14,113 nucleotides of DNA from Erysipelotrichaceae bacterium (GTDB lineage: Bacteria; Bacillota_I; Bacilli_A; Erysipelotrichales; Erysipelotrichaceae). Numbering within the stretch: the first letter of the stretch is position 1; each line of letters begins with the position of its first letter. Positions 1 through 7,241 of this stretch are shown piece by piece. The stretch spans positions 1 to 14,113 of the forward strand of contig DOUE01000031.1 of NCBI GenBank assembly GCA_003520745.1, written 5' to 3'. The notes beneath the pieces were generated by a model. That model made no database searches. It was given only the letters and a program-made list of their open reading frames with translations, and was not told where the DNA came from. A program made the translations under genes and the position numbers.

Positions 1-60
1 GTTCGAGTAGGGAAAAACAGCAAGATCGGCAGGAATGTTGCTGTTTTTCCCTACTCGAAC
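1..60. repeat. Perfect inverted repeat, 23-bp arms, 14-nt loop, at window edge
   Basis: Positions 1-23 (beginning GTTCGAGTAGGGAAAA) are the exact reverse complement of 38-60, with the 14-base centre GATCGGCAGGAATG. The left arm begins at the first base of the window, so the repeat may extend further. It lies inside the coding region of the nucleotidyltransferase and keeps its frame open, but there is no T-tract of a terminator. A perfect 23-bp palindrome in coding DNA is very unlikely by chance. A fold-back chimera at a contig end is the simplest explanation; a real inversion site is the alternative. Confidence 0.9.
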
Positions 61-861
61 AAACCCGTCGATCCGTGCGGTCGGGTCGATCGACGCCCCT
101 TCTGCCAGTTCGTTTGATTTCAATTCCGAACAACGTTTTTGATTCATGTAGACGTTGGCTTCCATCGCATGCCAAGGTTTGTCGATGTCGAAGACCGGCT
201 GGGATGCGATGCGGGCGTTCAATGACAAACCGTCCGCCATCGCATCCATCAGTGAGACTTCTATGTAGTTTTCCTGCGGGGATCCGACCCCGACTTTCAA
301 GTTGGTGAACTTCCCGGGGTTGACTTCGCAATAACCGGCGAAACTTCCGTCGGCGATGAACCCGGCGAGTTGATGCGTCATGAGATTCCCGCGGTGATGT
401 CCACCGAAGTCGACGACTTTCCCTTGGTCCAGACGACAGGCGATCCAGTTGGTGGAGGGCTCGCGAAGCGGGAAAATCAAAGCGTCGTGAAGCTTCGCTT
501 GATCTAAGAATGAAACGAGATCTTCGGTTTGAACCAGGCAATCCCCATGCAACACGAAGAAAGGTCGGGTCGGGTTGTTGAGTTTCCCCAACCCCTGCAG
601 GTACGTATCCGCACTCCCCTTGGACTCGGCGATCTCCACCACGTCGACTTCCGCTTGCTTACGAAATGCATTCCGTATCGCGGCGCTGTGGGTCGCGGAA
701 ACGATGACGATGTGTTCCATCCCGCTCTCGATCAGCGCATCGACCGTATGGACAAGCAGCGGCGTGTTGGAAATCGGAATCATGGATTTGTTGCGGGTGC
801 TCTGAAACGGCCAGAACTTCTCGCCTTTTCCGCCAGCCAGAATGAGTGTTTCTTGTATCAT
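1..861 (-). CDS. Sugar-1-phosphate nucleotidyltransferase, GlmU/RmlA-like, 3' end beyond window (partial)
   Basis: This gene reads without a stop from an ATG at 861 to the window edge (287 codons) and is preceded by GGAGGG seven bases upstream. It would transfer a nucleotide onto a sugar-1-phosphate to make an activated NDP-sugar for wall or surface polysaccharide. Visible motifs: the nucleotide-binding LAGGKGEKFWP (residues 8-18) followed by a conserved lysine (K25), and HGD (105-107), the usual metal-binding aspartate. DIDKPWHAMEAN near residue 230 is the hinge seen in two-domain enzymes of the archaeal GlmU/ST0452 type. A left-handed beta-helix begins around residue 257 (AEGASIDPTARIDGFVRVG), so the complete protein probably has a C-terminal acyltransferase-like domain and about 400 residues. 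Substrate cannot be told. The last 20 codons fall in a perfect inverted repeat that may be an artefact, so the C-terminal residues are doubtful. Confidence 0.85.
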   Translation of the reverse strand, partial: MIQETLILAGGKGEKFWPFQSTRNKSMIPISNTPLLVHTVDALIESGMEHIVIVSATHSAAIRNAFRKQAEVDVVEIAESKGSADTYLQGLGKLNNPTRPFFVLHGDCLVQTEDLVSFLDQAKLHDALIFPLREPSTNWIACRLDQGKVVDFGGHHRGNLMTHQLAGFIADGSFAGYCEVNPGKFTNLKVGVGSPQENYIEVSLMDAMADGLSLNARIASQPVFDIDKPWHAMEANVYMNQKRCSELKSNELAEGASIDPTARIDGFVRVGKNSNIPADLAVFPYSN

Positions 862-875
862 GGGTGCCCTCCAGT

Positions 876-898
876 AAAAAGGTTGCCGAAGCAACCTT
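876..898 (-). terminator. Rho-independent terminator of the PTS gene, abutting the next gene's RBS
   Basis: On the minus strand an 8-bp perfect stem, AAGGTTGC / GCAACCTT, with a stable TTCG tetraloop is followed by a run of five Ts that begins inside the stem. It sits 12 bases after the PTS stop codon. The T-run is followed almost at once by the GGAGGG ribosome binding site of the nucleotidyltransferase, so there is no space for a separate promoter between them. The downstream gene must depend on readthrough or on a promoter inside the PTS gene. Confidence 0.88.
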
Positions 899-910
899 AC
901 TTCACTTTGT

Positions 911-2185
911 TTACTCTACCGAACTCTGTTCCAAAGCGTATTGTTTACGATCCCACATCGCGATGAACGGATAGTAGAATGCGATGACGATCACGATATT
1001 GATGATTTGTAGGATGACTGCGCGGAAATCTCCGCCCGTAGCGATGAAGCCTGACAAGAAGACAGGTGTCGTCCACGGAGGTGCCGCTACGATTCGATTG
1101 ACCAATCCAGCGCTCATGGCCAAGTAGGTGATGGTTGCAACAACCAACGGGGACAAGAGGTAAGGGATGATCAGGATCGGGTTCATAACGATCGGGAGAC
1201 CGAATACGATGGGTTCATTGATGTTGAAGATGCCAGGGGCCAAGGAAAGACGGCCGACCAGTTTCAACTGTTTCGATTTCGAGAAGAAGGCACAGACAAC
1301 GGCTAACCCTAATGTACCACCGGTACCGCCGACATTCAAGAACAAAGATTGGAATCCTTCGACGGCGACATTCGGGATGGCCAAGCCAAGACGGAACGCT
1401 TCGACGTTTTCAAGATAACCGGCTTGAAGCAGAGGGACGGTGACGGCTCCGACGATCAAGTCGCCATGCAGGCCGAAACACCAGAAGATCGAGATAAAGA
1501 AGCTTGTCAACATCGCACCGATGTAACTGGCGGAAATGGCGACCAACGGTGCTTGGAGGACGGCGACGATGAAGGCTCCTGCGGTTCCATACGGAGTCAT
1601 TCTAAACAAGACATGGGTAATTGCGAAGAGAAGGATGATGACCGCACCCGGAACCAACGCGACGAAGGAACGGCTGATGGCGACAGGTACGCTTTCCGGT
1701 AGACGGATGACGAAATTCCCCTTGACGATACGGACATAGATTTCGGAAACGATCATGGCGACGATGATGCCCAAGAACAAGCCTTCCGCGCCGAGCGCGC
1801 TGGAATTCCACGCCCAAGCCGAGCCGTCTTGGAGGAGGAAGAAGGCGGAAACGGCCAACACGGCGGCGACGATTCCTTCTTCTTTATAACTGTTGACTAA
1901 AGAATACGTAATCCCCATGACGGCGATGAGACCCGCCAGACTCATGGTGGATTGGAAGACGACACCCCAAATGAAATCGTCCCACGTCGGGAAAATTCCG
2001 GTGATGAAGTCGGCCCATCCCGGGATCGGGAAGTCTGTCGAGAAGATGATGACGATCGAACCGACGATCATCAACGGCATGGTCAGGATCAACCCGTCGC
2101 GGATGGCGATCAGGTGACGTTGACCGGAAATCTTCGAAGCAATAGGCGAGAGTTTTCTATCAAACAAATCGATGATTTTATCCAT
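911..2185 (-). CDS. PTS sugar permease EIIC, lactose/cellobiose (Lac) family
   Basis: This is the membrane sugar channel of a phosphoenolpyruvate phosphotransferase system: it binds a sugar, probably a beta-glucoside or chitobiose-type disaccharide, and moves it inward while EIIB phosphorylates it. The 424 residues match the full length of the CelB/LicC family. The N-terminus (MDKIIDLFDRKLSPIASKI) and the signature segments GLHGDLIVG (238-246), GGTGGTLGLAVV (286-297), FNINEPIVFGLP (320-331), PPWTTP (369-374) and GGDFRA (384-389) are typical; N-E-P is part of the sugar site. About ten hydrophobic segments are present. No EIIA or EIIB gene is in the window, so the partner subunits must be encoded elsewhere. 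GAGGAAAG precedes the ATG. A strong promoter with a perfect cre site lies upstream and a terminator follows. The exact sugar is not decided by the sequence. Confidence 0.93.
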   Translation of the reverse strand: MDKIIDLFDRKLSPIASKISGQRHLIAIRDGLILTMPLMIVGSIVIIFSTDFPIPGWADFITGIFPTWDDFIWGVVFQSTMSLAGLIAVMGITYSLVNSYKEEGIVAAVLAVSAFFLLQDGSAWAWNSSALGAEGLFLGIIVAMIVSEIYVRIVKGNFVIRLPESVPVAISRSFVALVPGAVIILLFAITHVLFRMTPYGTAGAFIVAVLQAPLVAISASYIGAMLTSFFISIFWCFGLHGDLIVGAVTVPLLQAGYLENVEAFRLGLAIPNVAVEGFQSLFLNVGGTGGTLGLAVVCAFFSKSKQLKLVGRLSLAPGIFNINEPIVFGLPIVMNPILIIPYLLSPLVVATITYLAMSAGLVNRIVAAPPWTTPVFLSGFIATGGDFRAVILQIINIVIVIAFYYPFIAMWDRKQYALEQSSVE

Positions 2186-2211
2186 AGCTTTCCTCTTTCT
2201 CCTATCAAGCG

Positions 2212-2261
2212 TGATAACGCTTTCATGAATTTATATTATCATTATGTTAGTACAAAGTCAA
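2212..2261 (-). promoter_or_regulatory. Sigma-A promoter and CcpA cre operator of the PTS gene
   Basis: On the minus strand, -35 TTGACT (2256-2261), a 17-base spacer and -10 TAATAT (2233-2238) predict a start near 2226. Directly downstream, TGAAAGCGTTATCA (2212-2225) matches the cre consensus TGWNANCGNTNWCA at every defined position. It overlaps a palindrome, AAGCGT-TATC-ACGCTT (2207-2222). A cre just after the start fits CcpA roadblock or initiation repression when preferred sugars are present. A dedicated LacI-family repressor using the palindrome is an alternative. Confidence 0.82.
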
Positions 2262-2275
2262 GAATGGCTTGGACA

Positions 2276-2313
2276 CAAAAAGACCCGGAGTTTCCTAAGA
2301 AACATCCGGGTCT
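2276..2313 (-). terminator. Rho-independent terminator after murA
   Basis: Eight bases past the murA stop the minus strand carries AGACCCGGA, then an inner GTTTC-TTAG-GAAAC hairpin, then TCCGGGTCT and a T-run (TTTTT). Together they form one long hairpin with a single-base bulge. It separates murA from the PTS promoter, whose -35 starts about 15 bases later. Confidence 0.92.
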
Positions 2314-2320
2314 GTTTTCG

Positions 2321-3592
2321 TTATTCGTCGATGTTCTCACGCCAGATTTCTGCGCCCAACGATTTTAGCTTACCGTCCAGGTTTTCATACCCGCGGTCGA
2401 TATGATAGACATCGTGGATCTCGGTCACTCCGTCGGCGATCAATCCCGCGATGACCAGACTCGCCCCGCAACGCAAATCCGTCGCGGTCACCCGGTCCCC
2501 GTAGAGTTTCACCGGTCCGTTGATGATGGCGGATGCCGGAATCATCTCGATATCCGCCCCCATGCGCTGTAATTCGACGCAATGTTTGAAGCGTTCGACG
2601 TAGATCGTTTCCTTGATGACGGATTCACCCTGCGCCTGGGTTAGAAGCGGCGTCATCGGTTGCTGAAGATCGGTGGCGAATCCGGGATACGGAAGAGTCT
2701 GCACGTCCGTCCCAACCAGGTTCCCGTTATGGTTACGTACGACGACATTGTCAACGTTGACCGTCATGTCGACACCCATTTCCTGTAACTTACTTAAGAG
2801 CGATTCCAAATGCTGGGGAATGATGTTTTCGACCGTCATCTCTTCGGCGGCCGCGGCCGCCATGATGATGAAGGTTCCGGCTTCGACCCGGTCGGGAATG
2901 ATTTCATGGAAACATCCGTTTAAAACTTCAACACCGTCGATCGTGATGACGTTGGTCCCGGCTCCACGGATGTGTGCCCCCATCTTATTCAGCATGGTCG
3001 CGACGTCGATGATTTCCGGTTCTTTCGCTGCGTTCTCGATCAAGGTGCGACCCTTTGCGAACACCGCGGCCATCATGATGTTGATGGTGGCTCCGACGGA
3101 TGAAATATCAAGGAAGATTTTCGCACCGACAAGCTCTTCGGCGAAAATGTGGTAGCTGCCGCGATCATATTCGACGGTCGCCCCCAGGGCTTCGAACCCT
3201 TTGAGATGAAGGTCGATGGGACGAGGACCCAGATAACAACCTCCCGGCATTTTCATCCGTACATTCTTATATTTCCCAAGCAACGCCCCCATGAAATAGT
3301 AGGAAGCACGCAGTTTCTGTACCGCAGGATGATCCAACGCGATATTTTCCATATGGGTCGGATCGATGACGATGTTTTCTTTGGAACTCTGGATGACATC
3401 GACCTTTAAAAAACGCAACAGTTCCGCGAGGGAATCGACATCGGAGATGTCGGGGGCGCCTACGATGGCTACCGGACCTGTGGAGGCTAGGATGGCGGCG
3501 GGGATTAAAGCGACGGTTGCGTTTTTCGAACCACTGATCCGAACGCTACCCTTCAACTTATTGCCACCTCTGATTTTTAGTACTTCTTCCAT
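2321..3592 (-). CDS. murA: UDP-N-acetylglucosamine 1-carboxyvinyltransferase (MurA/MurZ)
   Basis: MurA catalyses the first committed step of peptidoglycan synthesis in the cytoplasm: it adds the enolpyruvyl group of PEP to UDP-GlcNAc. The 423 residues are full length. Visible landmarks are GSKNA with the substrate lysine and asparagine (K23, N24), the active-site loop PGGCYLGPRPIDLHL with the catalytic cysteine C119 (the target of fosfomycin) and R124, PGFATDLQQP with D308, and R400 in HIDRGYE. All key residues are kept, so fosfomycin sensitivity at this enzyme is expected. Many Bacillota have two copies (MurA/MurAA and MurZ/MurAB); position downstream of pyrG and fba matches the MurZ/MurAB locus of Bacillus, so this may be the MurZ-type copy. 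GGGAGG stands six bases before the ATG. It has its own promoter overlapping the end of the AEC gene, and a strong terminator. Confidence 0.96.
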   Translation of the reverse strand: MEEVLKIRGGNKLKGSVRISGSKNATVALIPAAILASTGPVAIVGAPDISDVDSLAELLRFLKVDVIQSSKENIVIDPTHMENIALDHPAVQKLRASYYFMGALLGKYKNVRMKMPGGCYLGPRPIDLHLKGFEALGATVEYDRGSYHIFAEELVGAKIFLDISSVGATINIMMAAVFAKGRTLIENAAKEPEIIDVATMLNKMGAHIRGAGTNVITIDGVEVLNGCFHEIIPDRVEAGTFIIMAAAAAEEMTVENIIPQHLESLLSKLQEMGVDMTVNVDNVVVRNHNGNLVGTDVQTLPYPGFATDLQQPMTPLLTQAQGESVIKETIYVERFKHCVELQRMGADIEMIPASAIINGPVKLYGDRVTATDLRCGASLVIAGLIADGVTEIHDVYHIDRGYENLDGKLKSLGAEIWRENIDE

Positions 3593-3615
3593 GGATAACC
3601 TCCCTTAGCACACCT

Positions 3616-3644
3616 ATTTTATCAGAGAAACGGGGTTTTGACTA
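3616..3644 (-). promoter_or_regulatory. Predicted sigma-A promoter of murA (extended -10)
   Basis: On the minus strand TAGTCA (3639-3644), a 17-base spacer ending in TGA, and TAAAAT (3616-3621) form a weak -35 with an extended -10. The -35 overlaps the stop codon of the AEC permease gene. No terminator is seen between the two genes, so murA may be read both from this promoter and from the upstream transcript. Confidence 0.6.
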
Positions 3645-4583
3645 TGACAGCAGGGTGAAAACGTAGGTCACCAGCGGAAGCGTCACTAAACAGAGGAGGG
3701 TCGTGATGAAGACGATGCCGGCGGCGTAGGTCGCATCGGAGTCGTGCATGGCCACCAGGATCGAAACGGTGACCATTCCCGGCAGGGCGAACATGGTCGC
3801 GACGGTCTGTGCGGATTGAATCGGGAAGAAGAATTTGAAAACAACGAAGAAAAGGATCGGAAGAAGCATCATCTTTACGACGACCAAGGCATAGATGCTC
3901 TTTTCTTTAATGATCGGTGCGATATCCAAACCGGCAAGCAGGGACCCGAGGTAGATCATCGAAAGATATTTCGTACTGTCCGCCAAACCAAGGACCGCGT
4001 TTTGGAGTTGTCCGGTAAGATGGATGCCCGTGGTTAAGGAAAGGATACCGAGAACCAAGGCGATGGTCGTAGGGTTGGCCATGGATCGGATTTGACTGCG
4101 TAGGTCGGAGATTCCGAGATGGCGTTTGCATAGGTTAAGACCGATCGACCAAAGGAAAAGGTTGTCGACGATCATCTGTTGGGAGAGGTTGAGGGATGCC
4201 GTGGGATTATTGAAGAGGGAAAGGATGAGGGGGACGCCGAAGAAGTTGGTGTTGCCGAACATCATGAAGAGGATGAAGACATCCAGACGTTTTCCGCTAA
4301 GTCCCAAGAGTTTTCCAAGAAACGTTCCAAGGAAATACATGAAGGTATAGATCAGGGCGACAGCGACCGCATACATCATCATGTCCAGATACGCCGAGGG
4401 TTGTACACCGCTTTCCGCGACCAGTTCGAAGATCAGCATCGGCAACAATAAATTCACCACGAGTTTGGCGATGCCGTGGGTGTTTTTTTCATCGAAGAGT
4501 TTGATTTTGCGGAAACCGAATCCGATTCCGAGCAAGATCCCCAAGAGAACCAGTTGGTTGAGTATGATGTTGACGCTTTCCAT
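3642..4583 (-). CDS. AEC-family (auxin efflux carrier-like) permease
   Basis: A 313-residue membrane protein with about ten hydrophobic segments and a charged stretch near the middle (RSQIRSMANPTTIAL), the 5+5 layout of the AEC family (PF03547). The N-terminus (LLGIGFGFRKIKLFDEKN...IAKLVVNLLLPMLIFELV) has the family pattern, including the conserved N-x-x-L-P in the second segment. Bacterial members move organic acids such as malate or malonate, or amino acids; the substrate here is not decided. GGAGGG precedes the ATG by six bases. It has its own promoter and a cre-like operator, and sits between fba and murA where Bacillus has transaldolase. The start overlaps nothing and the length is normal for the family. 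Confidence 0.88.
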   Translation of the reverse strand: MESVNIILNQLVLLGILLGIGFGFRKIKLFDEKNTHGIAKLVVNLLLPMLIFELVAESGVQPSAYLDMMMYAVAVALIYTFMYFLGTFLGKLLGLSGKRLDVFILFMMFGNTNFFGVPLILSLFNNPTASLNLSQQMIVDNLFLWSIGLNLCKRHLGISDLRSQIRSMANPTTIALVLGILSLTTGIHLTGQLQNAVLGLADSTKYLSMIYLGSLLAGLDIAPIIKEKSIYALVVVKMMLLPILFFVVFKFFFPIQSAQTVATMFALPGMVTVSILVAMHDSDATYAAGIVFITTLLCLVTLPLVTYVFTLLS

Positions 4584-4608
4584 TCGTATCCCTCCGTATC
4601 CATTGTGT

Positions 4609-4663
4609 ATTATATACCTGTTTTTCGTGATGTGAAGAGCTTGGGGGAATGTAACCGATTACC
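4609..4663 (-). promoter_or_regulatory. Promoter of the AEC permease gene with an upstream cre-like operator
   Basis: On the minus strand TTCACA (4631-4636), a 16-base spacer and a perfect TATAAT (4609-4614) predict a start near 4602. Further upstream, plus-strand TGTAACCGATTACC (4650-4663) matches the cre consensus TGWNANCGNTNWCA at all defined positions except the last. Its centre is about 55 bp before the predicted start. CcpA sites at such positions activate genes such as ackA in Bacillus, so activation rather than repression is the inference. Another LacI-family protein could also bind it. Confidence 0.6.
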
Positions 4664-4664
4664 A

Positions 4665-4703
4665 CATTAAAATAAAGAAAGACGACTTGGTGAAAGTCGT
4701 CTT
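4665..4703 (-). terminator. Rho-independent terminator after fba
   Basis: On the minus strand a perfect 10-bp stem, AAGACGACTT / AAGTCGTCTT, with loop TCACC is followed by a T-rich stretch (TCTTTATTTTAAT). It begins ten bases after the fba stop codon and ends the pyrG-fba transcript before the AEC promoter. Confidence 0.9.
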
Positions 4704-4712
4704 CGCTTGGTT

Positions 4713-5579
4713 TTAGGCTTTGTTGTTGGATCCGAAGAGGATGATTTTTTCTCTCACGCCGGCTTGGATGGCGTCGAATCCAGGCTTCAATAACTTTCTG
4801 GGATCGAATCCTTTCCCTTCGAGGTCTTTGCCGGCTTCGATGTATTTACGGGTCGCGGCGGCGAAGAAGACTTGAAGTTCGGTGTTGACGTTGATTTTGG
4901 AGACACCCAGCGAAATCGCGGTTTTGATCATGTCGTCGGGGATGCCCGATCCGCCATGAAGAACGAGAGGAAGTTTTCCGGTTGCGGTTTGGATGGCGCC
5001 CAGGACGTCGAAATTCAAACCTTTCCAGTTTTCGGGGTATTTCCCGTGGATGTTACCGATCCCGGCGGCGAGGAAATCCACGCCCAGGTCGGCGATTTTC
5101 TTGCATTCGTTGACATCGGCGACTTCACCCATGCCGATGATTCCATCTTCTTCCCCACCGATCGAACCGACTTCGGCTTCGATGGAGATGTTTTTGGCGT
5201 GGCAGAGTTCGACCAATTCCTTGGTCTTGGCGATGTTTTCTTCGATCGGTAAATGCGAACCGTCGAACATGACGGATAAGAACCCGGCATCGATGCATTT
5301 CACTGCGCCGTCGAATGAACCGTGGTCCAAATGTAAAGCGATGGGGACGCTGATCTTAAGATCTTCGATCATCCCCTTCACCATGCCGACGACGGTACGG
5401 TAGCCACCCATGTATTTCCCGGCACCTTCGGAGACCCCCAAGATGACCGGCGATTTCAATTCTTCGGCCGTAAGCAGGATCGCTTTCGTCCATTCCAGAT
5501 TATTGATGTTGAATTGTCCGACGGCGTATTGACCTTCTCTTGCCTTGACTAACATTTCTTTTGCGGATACTAATGCCAT
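4713..5579 (-). CDS. fba: Class II fructose-1,6-bisphosphate aldolase
   Basis: This glycolytic enzyme reversibly splits fructose-1,6-bisphosphate into dihydroxyacetone phosphate and glyceraldehyde-3-phosphate using a zinc ion. The 288 residues are the normal length of the Bacillus FbaA type. The zinc ligands are visible as H86 in HLDHG (83-87, with catalytic D85), H178 in IHGKYP and H208 in LHGGSGIPD; FDGSHLP (105-111), EAEVGSIGGEEDG (134-146) and the phosphate-binding NVNTEL (230-235) are also conserved. GGAGGTAAC precedes the ATG. Only 26 bases separate it from the pyrG stop with no promoter or terminator between, so the two genes probably share a transcript, which places a glycolytic gene behind the CTP-sensing pyrG leader. 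A strong terminator follows. Confidence 0.96.
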   Translation of the reverse strand: MALVSAKEMLVKAREGQYAVGQFNINNLEWTKAILLTAEELKSPVILGVSEGAGKYMGGYRTVVGMVKGMIEDLKISVPIALHLDHGSFDGAVKCIDAGFLSVMFDGSHLPIEENIAKTKELVELCHAKNISIEAEVGSIGGEEDGIIGMGEVADVNECKKIADLGVDFLAAGIGNIHGKYPENWKGLNFDVLGAIQTATGKLPLVLHGGSGIPDDMIKTAISLGVSKINVNTELQVFFAAATRKYIEAGKDLEGKGFDPRKLLKPGFDAIQAGVREKIILFGSNNKA

Positions 5580-5605
5580 TGTGTTACCTCCTTGGCTTTG
5601 CGTGC

Positions 5606-7219
5606 TTATTTTACCTTATTTTGGCTGTAGTTGAAAGAAGCTTGCACAAACCCGAAGAACAACGGGTGAGGGCGGTTGGGGCGGGATTTGAATTCCGGAT
5701 GGAACTGACATCCCACGAACCACGGGTGGTCTTTCAATTCGGTGATTTCGACCAAGTATTCATCCGGGCTCAGTCCGCTGAAGACGACGCCCTTCTCGGC
5801 CATGATCGCACGATATTCGTTGTTGAATTCATAACGGTGGCGATGACGTTCCTGGACCAAGTCGTTTCCATACACTTCCCTGGATTTCGTCCCTTCCACC
5901 AAAGAACACGGCCAATTCCCTAAACGAAGGGTTCCGCCCATGTTTTTGACGTTGTTTTGGTCGGGCATCAAGTGGATGACCGGGTTGGTGGTCGTTTCGT
6001 CCCATTCGCTGGAGTTCGCGTCTTCCAAACCGCAGACATTGCGCGCGAATTCGATCATCGCGATCTGCATGCCCAGGCAAATCCCGAAGTAAGGGATGTT
6101 GTTTTCACGGGCGTATTTCGCCGCCAGGATCTTTCCTTCGATCCCGCGTCCGCCGAAGCCTCCCGGAACCAGAATCCCGTCGATGTCGCTGAGTTCGTCT
6201 TTCAAGGTGTCTTTCGTCAACCACTCGGAATTCACCCAACGGATGTCGACTTTCGCATTGATCGGATAACCGGCGTGTTTCAATGATTCGCTGACGGAAA
6301 GATAGGCGTCGTGCAATTGGACGTACTTGCCGACCAATGCGATCTTGACGATTTCTTTCAACGAACTGGCGCGGTCGATCATCGCCTTCCATTCGGTCAT
6401 GTCGGCCGGGGGAAGGGTGATGTTGAATTTATGGAGGACGTATTCGTCGAAGCCTTGTTCCTGGAACTTCAGGGGGACTTCATAGACATTGTCCACGTTG
6501 ACGGATTCGATGATCGCGTTGGGACGTACGTCGCAGAACATCGCGATCTTACGGCGCATGTCGTCGTCGATCCGCTCTTCACAACGGGTGACGATGATGT
6601 TGGGTTTGATCCCCAAGGACATCAGTTCCTTATAGCTATGTTGGGTCGGCTTGGTTTTGAGTTCGCCGCTTCCCGGGACTTTGGGAATTAAAACGGTGTG
6701 GATGAACACCACGTCGTCTTTCTCCAGTTCCGCGTGCACTTGGCGTGCCGCTTCCAAAAACGGAAGGGATTCGATGTCCCCGACGGTCCCACCGATTTCA
6801 GTGATGACGATATCCGCACCGGAATCACGTCCTGCGGCGTAGATCTTCCCTTTGATTTCATCGGTGATGTGCGGGATGACCTGGACGGTCGCCCCCAGGA
6901 AATCACCCCTGCGCTCTTTGGTGAGCACATTCATATAGACACGCCCAGACGTGATGTTGGCGTTCTGCGTCAACTCTTCGTCGATGAAGCGTTCGTAATG
7001 GCCAAGGTCGAGGTCGGTTTCCGCACCGTCTTTGGTGACGAAAACTTCGCCGTGTTGATAAGGGCTCATGGTTCCCGGATCAACGTTGATATATGGATCG
7101 AATTTCTGCATGAAGATCTTCAATCCGCGGTTCTTGAGCAGCCGCCCAAGCGATGTGGCACAGATGCCCTTGCCGATGCCGCTGACGACACCGCCCGTCA
7201 CGAAAATATACTTGGTCAT
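5606..7219 (-). CDS. pyrG: CTP synthase
   Basis: CTP synthase aminates UTP to CTP with ATP and glutamine-derived ammonia in the cytoplasm. The 537 residues are full length with both domains. Synthetase domain: P-loop GGVVSGIGKG (9-18), KFDPYINVDPGTMSPYQHGE (39-58), E141 and the GTVGDIES segment (144-151) that binds CTP/UTP and metal. Glutaminase domain: GGFGGRG (353-359), the nucleophile C381 in GICLGMQ, and H507/E509 in QFHPEF. AAGGAGG stands seven bases upstream of the ATG. Transcription appears to be controlled by the attenuator in the leader, and fba follows 26 bases downstream in a likely operon. Order pyrG-fba-...-murA is shared with Bacillus, although spo0F is absent here between pyrG and fba. 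Confidence 0.98.
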   Translation of the reverse strand: MTKYIFVTGGVVSGIGKGICATSLGRLLKNRGLKIFMQKFDPYINVDPGTMSPYQHGEVFVTKDGAETDLDLGHYERFIDEELTQNANITSGRVYMNVLTKERRGDFLGATVQVIPHITDEIKGKIYAAGRDSGADIVITEIGGTVGDIESLPFLEAARQVHAELEKDDVVFIHTVLIPKVPGSGELKTKPTQHSYKELMSLGIKPNIIVTRCEERIDDDMRRKIAMFCDVRPNAIIESVNVDNVYEVPLKFQEQGFDEYVLHKFNITLPPADMTEWKAMIDRASSLKEIVKIALVGKYVQLHDAYLSVSESLKHAGYPINAKVDIRWVNSEWLTKDTLKDELSDIDGILVPGGFGGRGIEGKILAAKYARENNIPYFGICLGMQIAMIEFARNVCGLEDANSSEWDETTTNPVIHLMPDQNNVKNMGGTLRLGNWPCSLVEGTKSREVYGNDLVQERHRHRYEFNNEYRAIMAEKGVVFSGLSPDEYLVEITELKDHPWFVGCQFHPEFKSRPNRPHPLFFGFVQASFNYSQNKVK

Positions 7220-7241
7220 AACTGTCCCTCCTTGATGTTAT

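Noticed and set aside
529..966. Long open frame on the plus strand opposite the nucleotidyltransferase
   Set aside because: It lies antisense to a well-supported gene, has no family likeness, and lacks a good ribosome binding site; it mirrors codon bias of the real gene.
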